Shown: one piece after another, positions 1 through 7,569 of the stretch | Numbering within the stretch: position 1 is the stretch's first letter | How the letters are laid out: every line of letters begins with the position of its first letter | Assembly: GCA_002723015.1 (NCBI GenBank) | Contig: PBNG01000038.1 | Coordinates: forward strand, 90,219 to 102,428 | Reading direction: 5' to 3' | Origin: Roseibacillus sp. | GTDB lineage: Bacteria > Verrucomicrobiota > Verrucomicrobiae > Verrucomicrobiales > Akkermansiaceae | DNA length: 12,210 nt | The notes under the pieces: generated by a model | Told to the model about the DNA's origin: nothing | What the model saw: the letters and a program-made list of their open reading frames with translations, nothing else | Databases searched by the model: none | Made by a program: the position numbers and the translations under genes

Positions 1-779
1 CCCCAATCCTTCCACGTCACCCCGCCGTCGTCGCTCCATGCTTCTCGTCGGCGTTTATTCCGTGGTCGCTCGGACCAATGCACCCGAGAATTGTAGTAGA
101 TGCGACCATCCGACAGCTCCACAAGGGTGGCCTCCCCCGTTCCCTTTTCCGGAAAAGGCTTGCTGGTATTCCAGGACCTTCCTCCATCATCGCTGTAGAT
201 GGCGTTGGTATACTGCAGGGGCCACTCTGCACCACCCCCATTGGGGCCGTAGTAACGGGTCGGGCGCAACAGGCGTCCCTTATGCTTTCCATGCCTCAGC
301 GTAATACCGTGCTCATTCATGTGCATGGAAGGCGTGTTGCCATTGTCGTCCTGCGCAATCACCGTGGCCTGCGCCTGCCAGGTTTTGCCATCATCTCTAC
401 TACGATAAACGGTCAAGGGTGCAGGAGGCTGCCGATCCTCGACAAAGACGAGGATATCCCCTGAAGTCTCATCAACTATCGTCCCGCCTCCATGGTATCC
501 CTTAGGAGAAACGGTGATGGCACCTCCCCACGTCCCGCCTCCATCCTCACTTCGGCGCACCACCACCCCCTCATTTCCCCAGACCGAAAGCACTGTCCCC
601 CGGGTAGTCACCACCACATTGGGATAGCGCTGGTCATCAAAGAGGCGCTGCTTTTCAAAAGACTCTCCACCAAGAAAAGAGTCTATTTGATCTTCCGCGA
701 AGCTCAGGGAAGCTACTCCGCAAAGGACCAGACCGATCGTTATAATCAGTCTCCGTTCTAACTTCTCTGCCTTGGTCAT
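1..779 (-). CDS. Exported BNR/Asp-box sialidase-fold protein, partial (3' end outside window)
   Basis: Read on the minus strand from the ATG at 779, the frame is open for 259 codons to the left edge, so the C-terminus is missing. Residues 1-28 form a Sec signal peptide (basic start, hydrophobic LIITIGLVLCGVASLSFA, cleavage likely before ED). Four Asp-boxes (S-x-D-x-G-x-x-W) are seen at about 77-84, 127-134, 196-203 and 249-256, the hallmark of the six-bladed sialidase propeller. An RYPN stretch at 51-54 sits where the RIP-type arginine motif of sialidases lies, and E216 within GEATLVELSDGRIYYNSR plus R232 resemble the glutamate and second arginine of the GH33 active site. Known members release terminal sialic acid, but many bacterial BNR proteins from environmental strains have other or unknown substrates. 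The sialidase fold is well supported; the specificity is inference. No strong Shine-Dalgarno precedes the ATG. The gene is divergent from the esterase starting at 959. Confidence 0.88.
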   Translation of the reverse strand, partial: MTKAEKLERRLIITIGLVLCGVASLSFAEDQIDSFLGGESFEKQRLFDDQRYPNVVVTTRGTVLSVWGNEGVVVRRSEDGGGTWGGAITVSPKGYHGGGTIVDETSGDILVFVEDRQPPAPLTVYRSRDDGKTWQAQATVIAQDDNGNTPSMHMNEHGITLRHGKHKGRLLRPTRYYGPNGGGAEWPLQYTNAIYSDDGGRSWNTSKPFPEKGTGEATLVELSDGRIYYNSRVHWSERPRNKRRREAWSDDGGVTWKDW

Positions 780-789
780 TATAAGGTCT

Positions 790-957
790 CTACCAACGAT
801 CCTTGCACCCGCCTTCCTGACGCGCAACCCTATCCCATTCCTTGTGAAGTTTTGGAAACCAGTTCGTCACGGCCTCGTTTCCCGCTTTGCGAAGTATCTC
901 GCGCAAGCGGGTGTCAGCTCCTTGTAGCCAATTATTTTTTGGATAGCATCTACGTAT
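790..957 (-). pseudogene. Coding-like C-terminal remnant upstream of the sialidase gene
   Basis: On the minus strand the frame ending with TAG at 790-792 reads as plausible protein for about 55 codons (PKNNWLQGADTRLREILRKA, then a further helix-like stretch with NWFPKLHKEWDRVARQ, ending GGCKDRW). Its stop lies only 10 bp before the sialidase ATG, which is typical operon spacing. There is no convincing start codon: the only in-frame ATGs (990 and 1059) lie inside the opposite-strand esterase gene, where the frame looks like an antisense shadow. The simplest reading is the 3' tail of a gene that once preceded the sialidase and lost its front part when the esterase region came to lie beside it. 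I do not recognise the family. It could also be a chance open frame in the divergent promoter region. Confidence 0.35.
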
Positions 958-958
958 T

Positions 959-2215
959 ATGACCCGTTTCCACCTGCTCGCCCTCACCATGCTCGTGCTC
1001 TCTACCAAGGTGGGAGCGGCGCAGAGACAAGTCGTTTGGGATCTCGAATCTCTTTTCAAGACGCCAAAGGTTCACAAAACCGAAGAGCGCCCAGCCAAGG
1101 GGCTCCGTTCATTTTTCTATGAGGGTGCGATCTACAAGGGCGAACCGACCCGGGTCTTCGCCTACTATGCAACGCCTGATGGTGACCCGCCTCAAGGAGG
1201 GTGGCCTGCAGTCATCTGCGCTCATGGAGGCGGAGGCACTGCGTATCCCGAGTGGGTTCGATTCTGGAACGGGCGGGGCTACGCAGCCCTTGCCATGGAC
1301 CTCGAAGGGCATTTACCCGGCGGCAAGGCCCATCAGGTTGAGGGCAACTTTCCTGTCGGTCAGGGACACGAAAAATCGGGCCCCAGTCGGATCGACTGGT
1401 TCGGAGACCGGTCTTTACCGGACGAGGAGCAATGGTTCTATCACGCCGTCGCAAATGTCATCCGGGCCAATTCGCTTCTGCGAGCCGTCAAGGTTATCAA
1501 CTCAAAGAAGGTCGGACTGACGGGAATATCGTGGGGCGGCACGATCGTCAGTAGTGTCGCCGGGGTCGACCCCCGCTTTGCATTCGTGGTTCCGGTCTAC
1601 GGGAGTGGCTATATCCATCAGAGTGACAACAAAGGCCTGTCCCAGTGGTTTCCGCCAAAGAACATGAACGAGGCCCAGTTCCGGGACTACCAGACCAAGT
1701 GGGATCCCGCCGCACACCTGCCCCACGCACGAATGCCGATGCTCTTCGTCACCTCTGTCGCCGATCCTGTGTTCCAGATCGATATCTTTTCCCGGTCCGC
1801 GAAATCCACCAAGGGTCCAAGTTCTCTCTGCATCCGACCATGGATGGTTCACGCTCACGGGAACGGATGGAGTGATCCTGTCGAGATAGGTCAATTCGCT
1901 GACAGCATCGTGAAAGACGGCCCCTCCCTCCCTGAGCTGGGGGTGCCGAACGTCGATCCCGACAGTCGCATTACTCGCACACCTTTCACGGGCAAGGATA
2001 AGATTACGGAAGCTTGGATCTACTTCACGACCGCCACAGGTGCCTGGAAAAGTCGCAAGTGGCACTTCATTCAATTCTCTATTGGTGAAAAGGAACTGGT
2101 GGCCCAGAAAGCCCTCCCAAAGGAAACGACAGCCTTCCTCGTCTACGTCTTCCATGACGCTGGGGGATTCCGTAGCAACCATGCTGCCTCGGAACTGGTT
2201 ATCACGGAAACCTAG
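959..2215 (+). CDS. Exported alpha/beta-hydrolase, acetylxylan-esterase/dienelactone-hydrolase-like
   Basis: 418 residues. Residues 1-20 are a short Sec signal peptide (FHLLALTMLVLSTKVGA). The hydrolase core shows an oxyanion-hole HGGGG at 89-93, the nucleophile elbow G-I-S-W-G with Ser191 (189-193), a likely catalytic acid Asp269 in SVADPVF, and a likely catalytic His at 298 or 300 in MVHAHGNGW. This is the full triad order of a serine esterase. After about residue 335 comes a beta-rich tail (WIYFTTATGAW ... FLVYVFHDAGGF) that resembles a small Ig-like sandwich domain. Relatives are annotated as acetylxylan esterases, dienelactone hydrolases or prolyl-oligopeptidase-like enzymes; a role in deacylating a polysaccharide in the periplasm or outside the cell is inferred from the signal peptide and the neighbours. 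It stands alone, divergent from the sialidase and convergent with the sulfatase pair. The ATG at 959 fits the signal peptide, though only a weak GGATAG lies upstream. Confidence 0.92.
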   Translation: MTRFHLLALTMLVLSTKVGAAQRQVVWDLESLFKTPKVHKTEERPAKGLRSFFYEGAIYKGEPTRVFAYYATPDGDPPQGGWPAVICAHGGGGTAYPEWVRFWNGRGYAALAMDLEGHLPGGKAHQVEGNFPVGQGHEKSGPSRIDWFGDRSLPDEEQWFYHAVANVIRANSLLRAVKVINSKKVGLTGISWGGTIVSSVAGVDPRFAFVVPVYGSGYIHQSDNKGLSQWFPPKNMNEAQFRDYQTKWDPAAHLPHARMPMLFVTSVADPVFQIDIFSRSAKSTKGPSSLCIRPWMVHAHGNGWSDPVEIGQFADSIVKDGPSLPELGVPNVDPDSRITRTPFTGKDKITEAWIYFTTATGAWKSRKWHFIQFSIGEKELVAQKALPKETTAFLVYVFHDAGGFRSNHAASELVITET

Positions 2216-2267
2216 AGACAGGAATTCCCCGCGCAGCCCCCCGGAAGACCACGGTTTTGAATCTCAT

Positions 2268-3716
2268 TCAAGGCAGACACTTCTTCCATCCAGCATTCAG
2301 GATCGCCTCGTGCCGATCGAGAATCCCGGCGTAATCATCCTCTGCAGCCACATTGCGCATTTCCCCGGGATCCGATTCATGATCGTAGAGTTCCCGGGCC
2401 TTTACCTTTCCAGACTTCCAATCCCGCCATTCCACGTAACGGTGTTTGGAAGTCCGGATGGCATACCCCATGATGTCCCCGTGGGAGCGGTGGCGATTAC
2501 CCGCGTAGGCACGGGGATACTGACTGAAAGCAGCCTTTTTCCAGATGCGGCCGGGATCATCCAGTAATGGACGAAGACTCGTTCCCTCAAGACCCTCGGG
2601 CACCGTGAGACCACAGGCCTCGGCAAGGGTCGGATAGAGATCAACTAACTCAACCAAGGCTTTAGTCTTTCCACCGGTTTTCTTCTGCCCGGGAACTGAG
2701 AGGATCAGAGGAACACGAGTCGAAAGCTCGTAGTTGTTGGCCTTGGCCCAGAGTCCCTGCTCTCCCAGATGGAAACCGTGATCACCCCAGAGACACACCA
2801 CGGTTTCTCCCTCGAGCCCGATCTGCTTCACCTCCTCAAGCAAGCGGCCCACCAGAGCATCGATATAACTCACGCAGGCATAGTAGCCGTGTCGCAGCTC
2901 TGCCACTTTGCCGGGAGGGAGTTGTCCACTCTTCGGAATATCAGTATAGCCCTCCAGTTCTTTCCAGCTCCTCACCGCGACCTCAGGCGCTCTCGCGGGA
3001 TGAGCGTCTGAAACAGGGTCCGGAATCTTTGCCCGATCGTAAAGATCCCAATACTTCCGGGGCGCGCAGAAAGGCAGGTGAGGTTTCCGGAATCCGACTG
3101 CCAGGAAGAATTTCTTTTCTCGTTTTTTCAGAGTTCTGAGAGCCTTGAGGGCCGCCTCACATACGATCCCGTCGATGTAGGTCCCATCCGGGACATCCGC
3201 TGCTTCGGATGCTCCCCGCTTGAGACCTCTGCCCCTCAGGTTGCGGGCGGCGGCATAGCGCTGGTGAGCCTCCCTCGCAATGTCGTGAAGAGGATCCACC
3301 GACCAAGAAGGCACATCCTTGGAAGAGACCCCCCCGCCGTGATAAATCTTCCCGATGGAGCGACAGTGATACCCCTGCGCCTTGAAATGCTGTGGCAAGG
3401 TCACCGCATCCGGAAGCGCCTTGCGGAAATGGGTATTGAGATCCCATACCCGGGTGGTGTCCGGGCGGCGTCCGGTCATCAGCGAAAGCCGTGATGGCCC
3501 ACAGACTGCCTGCTGACAATAAGCCCGCTCAAAGACAGTCCCACGCTGGGCGAGGCGATCGATATTGGGAGTGATTGCAAGGTCGTCGCCGTAGCACCCA
3601 AGGACCGGGCGCAGATCGTCGATGGCGATGAACAGCACATTGGGCCGCTCCTGCGCACCAAGACTGAGCGAAAAAATGCAGGTGGTCATCCCGACGACGG
3701 CAAGAAATGTCTTCAT
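2268..3716 (-). CDS. Exported type I sulfatase, iduronate-2-sulfatase-like
   Basis: 482 residues, close to the usual length for the family. Residues 1-21 are a Sec signal peptide ending SLGA. The metal-binding opening RPNVLFIAIDDLRPVLGCYG (Asp33, Asp34) is followed by the formylglycine signature C-G-P-S-R with Cys72, then TGRRPD. Further active-site elements are GKIYHGG (Lys123, His126), GFRKPH (Lys211, His213), and LWGDHGFHLGEQGLWAK with Asp312, His313 and Lys325. The C-terminal subdomain has the usual RELYDHESDPGEMRN segment. The overall pattern is that of iduronate-2-sulfatase and its many bacterial relatives (SulfAtlas S1_7 type, by recognition only). It hydrolyses a sulfate ester, presumably on an exported or periplasmic glycan. 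Cys72 must be converted to formylglycine, and no maturing enzyme is in the window. It starts 4 bp after the stop of the upstream sulfatase, and the AAAGG upstream of its ATG lies inside that gene's last codons, so the two are probably translationally coupled. Confidence 0.96.
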   Translation of the reverse strand: MKTFLAVVGMTTCIFSLSLGAQERPNVLFIAIDDLRPVLGCYGDDLAITPNIDRLAQRGTVFERAYCQQAVCGPSRLSLMTGRRPDTTRVWDLNTHFRKALPDAVTLPQHFKAQGYHCRSIGKIYHGGGVSSKDVPSWSVDPLHDIAREAHQRYAAARNLRGRGLKRGASEAADVPDGTYIDGIVCEAALKALRTLKKREKKFFLAVGFRKPHLPFCAPRKYWDLYDRAKIPDPVSDAHPARAPEVAVRSWKELEGYTDIPKSGQLPPGKVAELRHGYYACVSYIDALVGRLLEEVKQIGLEGETVVCLWGDHGFHLGEQGLWAKANNYELSTRVPLILSVPGQKKTGGKTKALVELVDLYPTLAEACGLTVPEGLEGTSLRPLLDDPGRIWKKAAFSQYPRAYAGNRHRSHGDIMGYAIRTSKHRYVEWRDWKSGKVKARELYDHESDPGEMRNVAAEDDYAGILDRHEAILNAGWKKCLP

Positions 3717-3720
3717 GATC

Positions 3721-5220
3721 TCAGGGGCCTTTCTGGAAAAAGTATTCTGAATAGTTAAGCCTTAGGTGGGTCTTACTGGGAGCACCGCTCCTCTTGCAGG
3801 CCTCGATCTCGGACTTCAAGCGAAAGAGATTCTTCTGATCAAGAAAGGGATCCTTGGTGGAAACGCGCCATTGCTGCAGTCGCTGCTTCAACTGCTCAAG
3901 GACTCTCGAGTGACTTGGATCATCCACAAGATTCTCAAATTCGTGCGGATCGGCTTGAAGATCATAAAGTTCGAACTCCGGAGGCTGATGCATCCGCCGG
4001 TAAGCACTACGAACTGGTTCTCCGGCGACTGCGATCGCCTCCTCAACACCTTTGAAGAATCTCCCGAGAGTAAATTCATAGCCTGGATTAAGCTCACCCG
4101 GCATGAGGTTTCTGACCAACTTAAAGCGGTCATCGCGCACACTCCGCTGTGGATAGTAATTATGTGCGGAGTGCAGGTGATACTCGGTAAAGAGATGACT
4201 GCGCCACACCGTATTTCTCCCCTCCAGCAGAGCGACAAGGGAACGACCCGGAAGATCATCAGGTGGTGAAATACCCGCTATCTCCAGAAGGGTTGGCATC
4301 AGGTCGATGGTAGAGACCAACTCGGAGCATTTCTTCCCCTCTTCCCATTGCTTTCCCCAGGACAGAATCAACGGAATACGTACTCCACCCTCATAGGAGG
4401 TTCGCTTACCTCGCAACATATCAGCTCCATGGTCTCCAAGATAAATTATCAGGGTATTCTCGAATTTCCCGGATTTCCATAGAACATCCAGGAGCTCTCC
4501 AATATGGGAGTCCAAACGGCTAATGCAGTTATAGTAGTCGGCGGTCTCCTGACGCAGATCCGGAGTATCCAGTCCGAAGTAGGAGAGAGGCTTTACCTCG
4601 GCTCCGGTAAGGGGGTTCTCAGGAACTCCTCCGACAGATTTCAGGAAAGGGCGGTGAGCATCAGGGTAGTTGACACTAAGAAAAAAAGGATCTTTGGACT
4701 GCTTAATGAATCGTCCGGCCTCACGGGCATAATTCGAGAGCTTGTTCCGGCTGAAATTCGAAGACTCCATGCGTTTGAAGTCGAAAGGAAAGGCCGATGA
4801 AGGATTGACGTGAAGTTTGCCGATAATCCCAGTGCGGTAACCCACCTGCTTGAGACTTCGAACAACATTCGGAGTGTCCTCCCGATAGAGGCCGAATTTC
4901 CAGGTGGCCAGACCGATCTGCCCATTTTGGTGAGGATAGAGACCTGTCAGCAAGGCTGCCCGGGACTGACTGCATCCCGCCTGCGGGACGTAAGCACGCT
5001 CAAATAGCACGCCGTTTGCCGCGAGTTTATCCAGAATGGGAGTTCTTACGAAAGGCTCCCCGTAACAGCCCAGCTCTGGCCCATTATCTTCCGAGACAAT
5101 CAACAGGATATTGGGACGCCCCGGCAGATCCGAAACCTGTGTGAGAACGAAAACGGCACACAGCAGCCTTCGCACCAGACACCGGGAGGCAACCAATTGA
5201 TCAGTTGTGTTCAATCTCAC
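3721..5220 (-). CDS. Exported type I sulfatase, heparan N-sulfatase-like, with C-S-Q-S-R signature
   Basis: 499 residues counted from a GTG at 5220. An in-frame stop lies 15 bp upstream, so the start cannot be much earlier. A second GTG (residue 16, at 5175) would give a neater signal peptide beginning RRLLCAVFVLTQ; neither has a clear Shine-Dalgarno, so the start is open. The metal-binding opening is RPNILLIVSEDNGPELGCYG (E44, D45, N46), as in sulfamidase-like sulfatases. The formylglycine motif is AGCSQSRAALLTG with Cys83, where the common C-x-P/A-S-R has Gln at the third place. GKLHVNP (Lys135, His137), YPDAHRPF, LGDHGADMLRGKRT (Asp263, His264, Lys272) and ELYDLQADPHEFENL complete the fold. 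It resembles N-sulfoglucosamine sulfohydrolase and related PVC proteins (S1_8 type, by recognition only). It is first of a two-gene sulfatase operon and divergent from the repeat protein at 5407. Confidence 0.94.
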   Translation of the reverse strand: MRLNTTDQLVASRCLVRRLLCAVFVLTQVSDLPGRPNILLIVSEDNGPELGCYGEPFVRTPILDKLAANGVLFERAYVPQAGCSQSRAALLTGLYPHQNGQIGLATWKFGLYREDTPNVVRSLKQVGYRTGIIGKLHVNPSSAFPFDFKRMESSNFSRNKLSNYAREAGRFIKQSKDPFFLSVNYPDAHRPFLKSVGGVPENPLTGAEVKPLSYFGLDTPDLRQETADYYNCISRLDSHIGELLDVLWKSGKFENTLIIYLGDHGADMLRGKRTSYEGGVRIPLILSWGKQWEEGKKCSELVSTIDLMPTLLEIAGISPPDDLPGRSLVALLEGRNTVWRSHLFTEYHLHSAHNYYPQRSVRDDRFKLVRNLMPGELNPGYEFTLGRFFKGVEEAIAVAGEPVRSAYRRMHQPPEFELYDLQADPHEFENLVDDPSHSRVLEQLKQRLQQWRVSTKDPFLDQKNLFRLKSEIEACKRSGAPSKTHLRLNYSEYFFQKGP

Positions 5221-5356
5221 GCAAACAACCGGGATCTAAAAGCCGTTTCGGCGAAAATCCCAGCTCAATGTCCTGAGCCACAACTAGCAAGCGCGAGACC
5301 CCCTCGGCTTCTGACGCATTGACGAACCGAAGACGCGTCTCTCCGGCGAATTGGTA

Positions 5357-5384
5357 TTGATACATCGGGAACCAAAGGTATTTT
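5357..5384 (+). promoter_or_regulatory. Candidate sigma-70-type promoter for the repeat-protein gene
   Basis: TTGATA (5357-5362) and TATTTT (5379-5384) are separated by 16 bp, which fits a -35/-10 pair. Transcription would start near 5391, giving a leader of roughly 16 nt before the ATG at 5407. It lies in the 186-bp divergent region between the second sulfatase gene and the repeat-protein gene. Judged by motif only; no equivalent pair was evident for the sulfatase side. Confidence 0.35.
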
Positions 5385-5406
5385 CAGTTAGAGCACCTTG
5401 AGCACG

Positions 5407-6747
5407 ATGAAAAAAGTTTTCCCTCTTCTCCTGATCCTGTCTCTGGGCCTTAACGCGTGGCAATTAACCCAGCGTTCACGCCCGGTCGGTGATGAATCTG
5501 ACAACCAGAAATCATCGAGATCCGGAAATCCGGTCGAAAAAGTGCTCCCCTCTGATCCGGGCATGACTACCGGGGGAATTTCGAGAAAGGCCTCGATTCC
5601 TACCCCTTTCCCGGAATCTCTCGATGACGTTCTGGCAATTGCGGATCCCCTTCAGCGCTACGAGGCCCTGCTCGCCTTCATCAAAACTCTCAATCCCGAG
5701 GAAATTGAAGGCTACCTGGACGGCCTCCGGGTGGGTAAAGGGAAGATGGACGCCGAAACCAATTTTCTCCGACGCCTGCTCCTTGCCAGATGGACACAGG
5801 AAGATCCGGATGGCGCGTTGGCAAGCCTCTCTTCGGCGAGCGGCAAGCAGGCGTATGCAGATGCTGGAACTGTTCTTGGGACTCTCGCGGCCATGGATCC
5901 TGCGAAAGCCGCAGCGTGGTTGAGTAACTCGGATAACCCCATTCTCAACCAGCCATGGATGAGCGGCTTCCTTACCCAATCGGTTGCGGAGCAATGGGCA
6001 AGGCAGGATCCTGATGCGGCTCTTGAATGGGCCTCAACCCTCGACCCGGATCAACGGGTAGGAGCCTACTCGGGAATTATCGATAACATCATGCAGAGTG
6101 ACCCCCAGCGCGCAGCAGCCCTCGCTATGAGCCTTGATAGCTCCGAACGACCAAAGCTCCTCGGCCAGATTGCCGAGGCGTGGGGAGCACAAGACCCCGG
6201 GGAAGCAGTGAACTGGGCCAATTCGCTCGCAGCTGGTGATCGGGAGGGAGCGTTGCAGGAAGCCCTCGGAAGCTGGGCCGCTTCGGCTCCCTCCGAGGCC
6301 GCCGCATATGTGGACCAGCTTCCTGAACAGGAGCGGGCCGGGGTCGTGGGCGAGATTGCACGGAACTGGGCACAGCAGGAACCCGCTGAAGCTGCCGAAT
6401 GGCTCGGCAGCCAGCCCGAGGGCCAGAGCAAGACTGACGCAATGGGCCACGTCATGTGGAACTGGACCACCTCTGATCCGGAAGCTGCAGCCAACTGGCT
6501 GGGAGAGCAACCCGCGGGACCCAGTTATGATAGTGGTGTCACCGGGCTGGCAAAGGCTGCGACCCATGCGTATGACGATCCCTCCACTGCCGTCAACTGG
6601 GCCTCTACAATTGAAAATCAGGATCTTCGGGATAGCATGACCCAGCACACTCTCGGGGTCTGGCGGAGGCAGGACGAAGCGGCAGCCGAATCGTGGGCCG
6701 CCGATAATCAGGTCGACCTTCCTCCTGCTCAACCCGCCAGAAAATAG
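5407..6747 (+). CDS. Exported protein of about ten 31-residue helical repeats
   Basis: 446 residues from the ATG at 5407; a TTG at 5398 would add MST but the ATG gives a cleaner Sec signal or membrane anchor (MKKVFPLLLILSLGLNAW, residues 1-18). A low-complexity polar linker follows (about 20-70). From about residue 75 to the end the protein is a series of helical repeats of the form W-x-x-x-D-P-x-x-A-x-x-W. The D-P or equivalent position recurs at 133, 164, 201, 232, 263, 294, 325, 357, 391 and 423, so the spacing is 31 in most steps. Several copies are nearly superimposable (DPDAALEWASTL, DPGEAVNWANSL, DPSTAVNWASTI). Such alpha-solenoids normally hold protein partners or assemble into envelope structures. 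This style of protein is frequent in Verrucomicrobiota and has no assigned function that I know of. It is convergent with the DUF1080 gene, whose stop is 18 bp away. Confidence 0.9.
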   Translation: MKKVFPLLLILSLGLNAWQLTQRSRPVGDESDNQKSSRSGNPVEKVLPSDPGMTTGGISRKASIPTPFPESLDDVLAIADPLQRYEALLAFIKTLNPEEIEGYLDGLRVGKGKMDAETNFLRRLLLARWTQEDPDGALASLSSASGKQAYADAGTVLGTLAAMDPAKAAAWLSNSDNPILNQPWMSGFLTQSVAEQWARQDPDAALEWASTLDPDQRVGAYSGIIDNIMQSDPQRAAALAMSLDSSERPKLLGQIAEAWGAQDPGEAVNWANSLAAGDREGALQEALGSWAASAPSEAAAYVDQLPEQERAGVVGEIARNWAQQEPAEAAEWLGSQPEGQSKTDAMGHVMWNWTTSDPEAAANWLGEQPAGPSYDSGVTGLAKAATHAYDDPSTAVNWASTIENQDLRDSMTQHTLGVWRRQDEAAAESWAADNQVDLPPAQPARK

Positions 6748-6765
6748 TATCAAGCCCGCGTCCCG

Positions 6766-7389
6766 TTACCGGGATCCAGCAAGGTCCGTTATGGCGAGGC
6801 CCTTGAACTTGACCCATCCGGCATGACCTTCCGCTCCGTAGGTTTGCAGCCCGATGACCCCCGCCTCGACATGCTCCGGTTGGGGATCCGGATCCGTGTA
6901 ATCAACGATCTTCTTGGCGTTTAGCCATACCTCGATATGAGCGCCCACTGCTCGAATACGCAGGTGGTTCCATTTCAGCGGCTTCCTGATCTCATCCTTC
7001 TCATCGCCCTTGTCGAGCCACTTCTTGTAGTGAAGTCCCACGTATTCCTCGGCGGCACCACGCCCGATATTTACCTGATAGCCTCGCTGCCTCCCCTCTC
7101 CCGGACCATGGCGGAGATACACCCCACTGTTATATTTCCCGTGCTCATCAATTTTAAATTCCAGCTCCAGATCAAAGTCCTTGAATAATTTCTTGGTCAT
7201 CAAGATGCCACTCTTTCTCGGATCACCATCCTGCCCGCCTGTTATGATGCCATCCTCCACCCGCCATTCGGCCGATCCTACCGAATGCCATCCCTCCAGT
7301 GATTTTCCATCAAAGAGAGCAATCTTCTCAGCCCTCATAGTGAGGGATACCACATATAGAAAAACCGGGACCAGCAGGAGCAAGCGCAT
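6766..7389 (-). CDS. Exported DUF1080 (3-keto-disaccharide hydrolase-like) protein
   Basis: 207 residues. Residues 1-20 form a Sec signal peptide (LLLLVPVFLYVVSLTMRA). The mature protein is a single DUF1080 (PF06439) jelly roll: IALFDGKSLEGWHSVG at the start, WRVEDGIITGG at 42-52, the signature NSGVYLR at 87-93, RGYQVNIG at 102-109, WNHLRI at 140-145, and GVIGLQTYG at 177-185. Members have a laminarinase/GH16-like concanavalin fold, and some hydrolyse 3-keto-glycosides; many PVC genomes hold dozens with no known substrate. GGAAG lies 9 nt before the ATG at 7389 (with GAGG closer in). It is last in the right-hand minus-strand run, 180 bp after the esterase gene, so it may have its own promoter. 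The family call is secure; the reaction is inferred. Confidence 0.94.
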   Translation of the reverse strand: MRLLLLVPVFLYVVSLTMRAEKIALFDGKSLEGWHSVGSAEWRVEDGIITGGQDGDPRKSGILMTKKLFKDFDLELEFKIDEHGKYNSGVYLRHGPGEGRQRGYQVNIGRGAAEEYVGLHYKKWLDKGDEKDEIRKPLKWNHLRIRAVGAHIEVWLNAKKIVDYTDPDPQPEHVEAGVIGLQTYGAEGHAGWVKFKGLAITDLAGSR

Positions 7390-7569
7390 GGCCTCACTCT
7401 TCCAGACCTCAGCCTTCGGGCGAGAATTAATTCCCCAATCAGCGATGCTGAAAAAGGCTACTGCACATCTGGGGCCATTTGTTCCGGCAGTTCTCTCCCG
7501 AAGAGCCTACTACCGCCCGGGTCAGAAATTGAAGGGCCGCTCCCATGGTGGCGCAAGAGGGAGCGAAAG

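Noticed and set aside
38..464. Plus-strand open frames over the sialidase region
   Set aside because: The minus frame carries four Asp-boxes and a signal peptide, so these are shadows.
1502..2182. Long minus-strand open frame opposite the esterase gene
   Set aside because: Shadow of the esterase: no motifs, no signal peptide, unnatural composition, and the plus-strand gene has a complete catalytic triad.
2257..2271. Inverted repeat TTGAAT-CTC-ATTCAA at the sulfatase stop, in the convergent gap, as a terminator
   Set aside because: Only six AT-rich pairs with no T-tract on either strand; it overlaps the stop codon. Not enough to call a terminator.
5240..5255. GCCG-AAA-CGGC-TTTT on the minus strand before the sulfatase start as an attenuator
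   Set aside because: Four-pair stem and four T are too weak to support attenuation.
6034..6753. Long minus-strand open frame opposite the repeat-protein gene
   Set aside because: Mirror of the repetitive Ala/Trp/Asp-Pro codons; the regular repeats belong to the plus strand.
6770..6778. Short TCCCG/CGGGA pairing near the convergent ends of the repeat-protein and DUF1080 genes
   Set aside because: Stem too short and no T-run; it also lies partly inside the DUF1080 coding end.
7408..7424. CTC-A-GCC-TTCG-GGC-GAG hairpin and adjacent GAATTAATTC palindrome upstream of the DUF1080 gene
   Set aside because: Short stem with a bulge and no U-run; could be a leader structure, but chance is likely.
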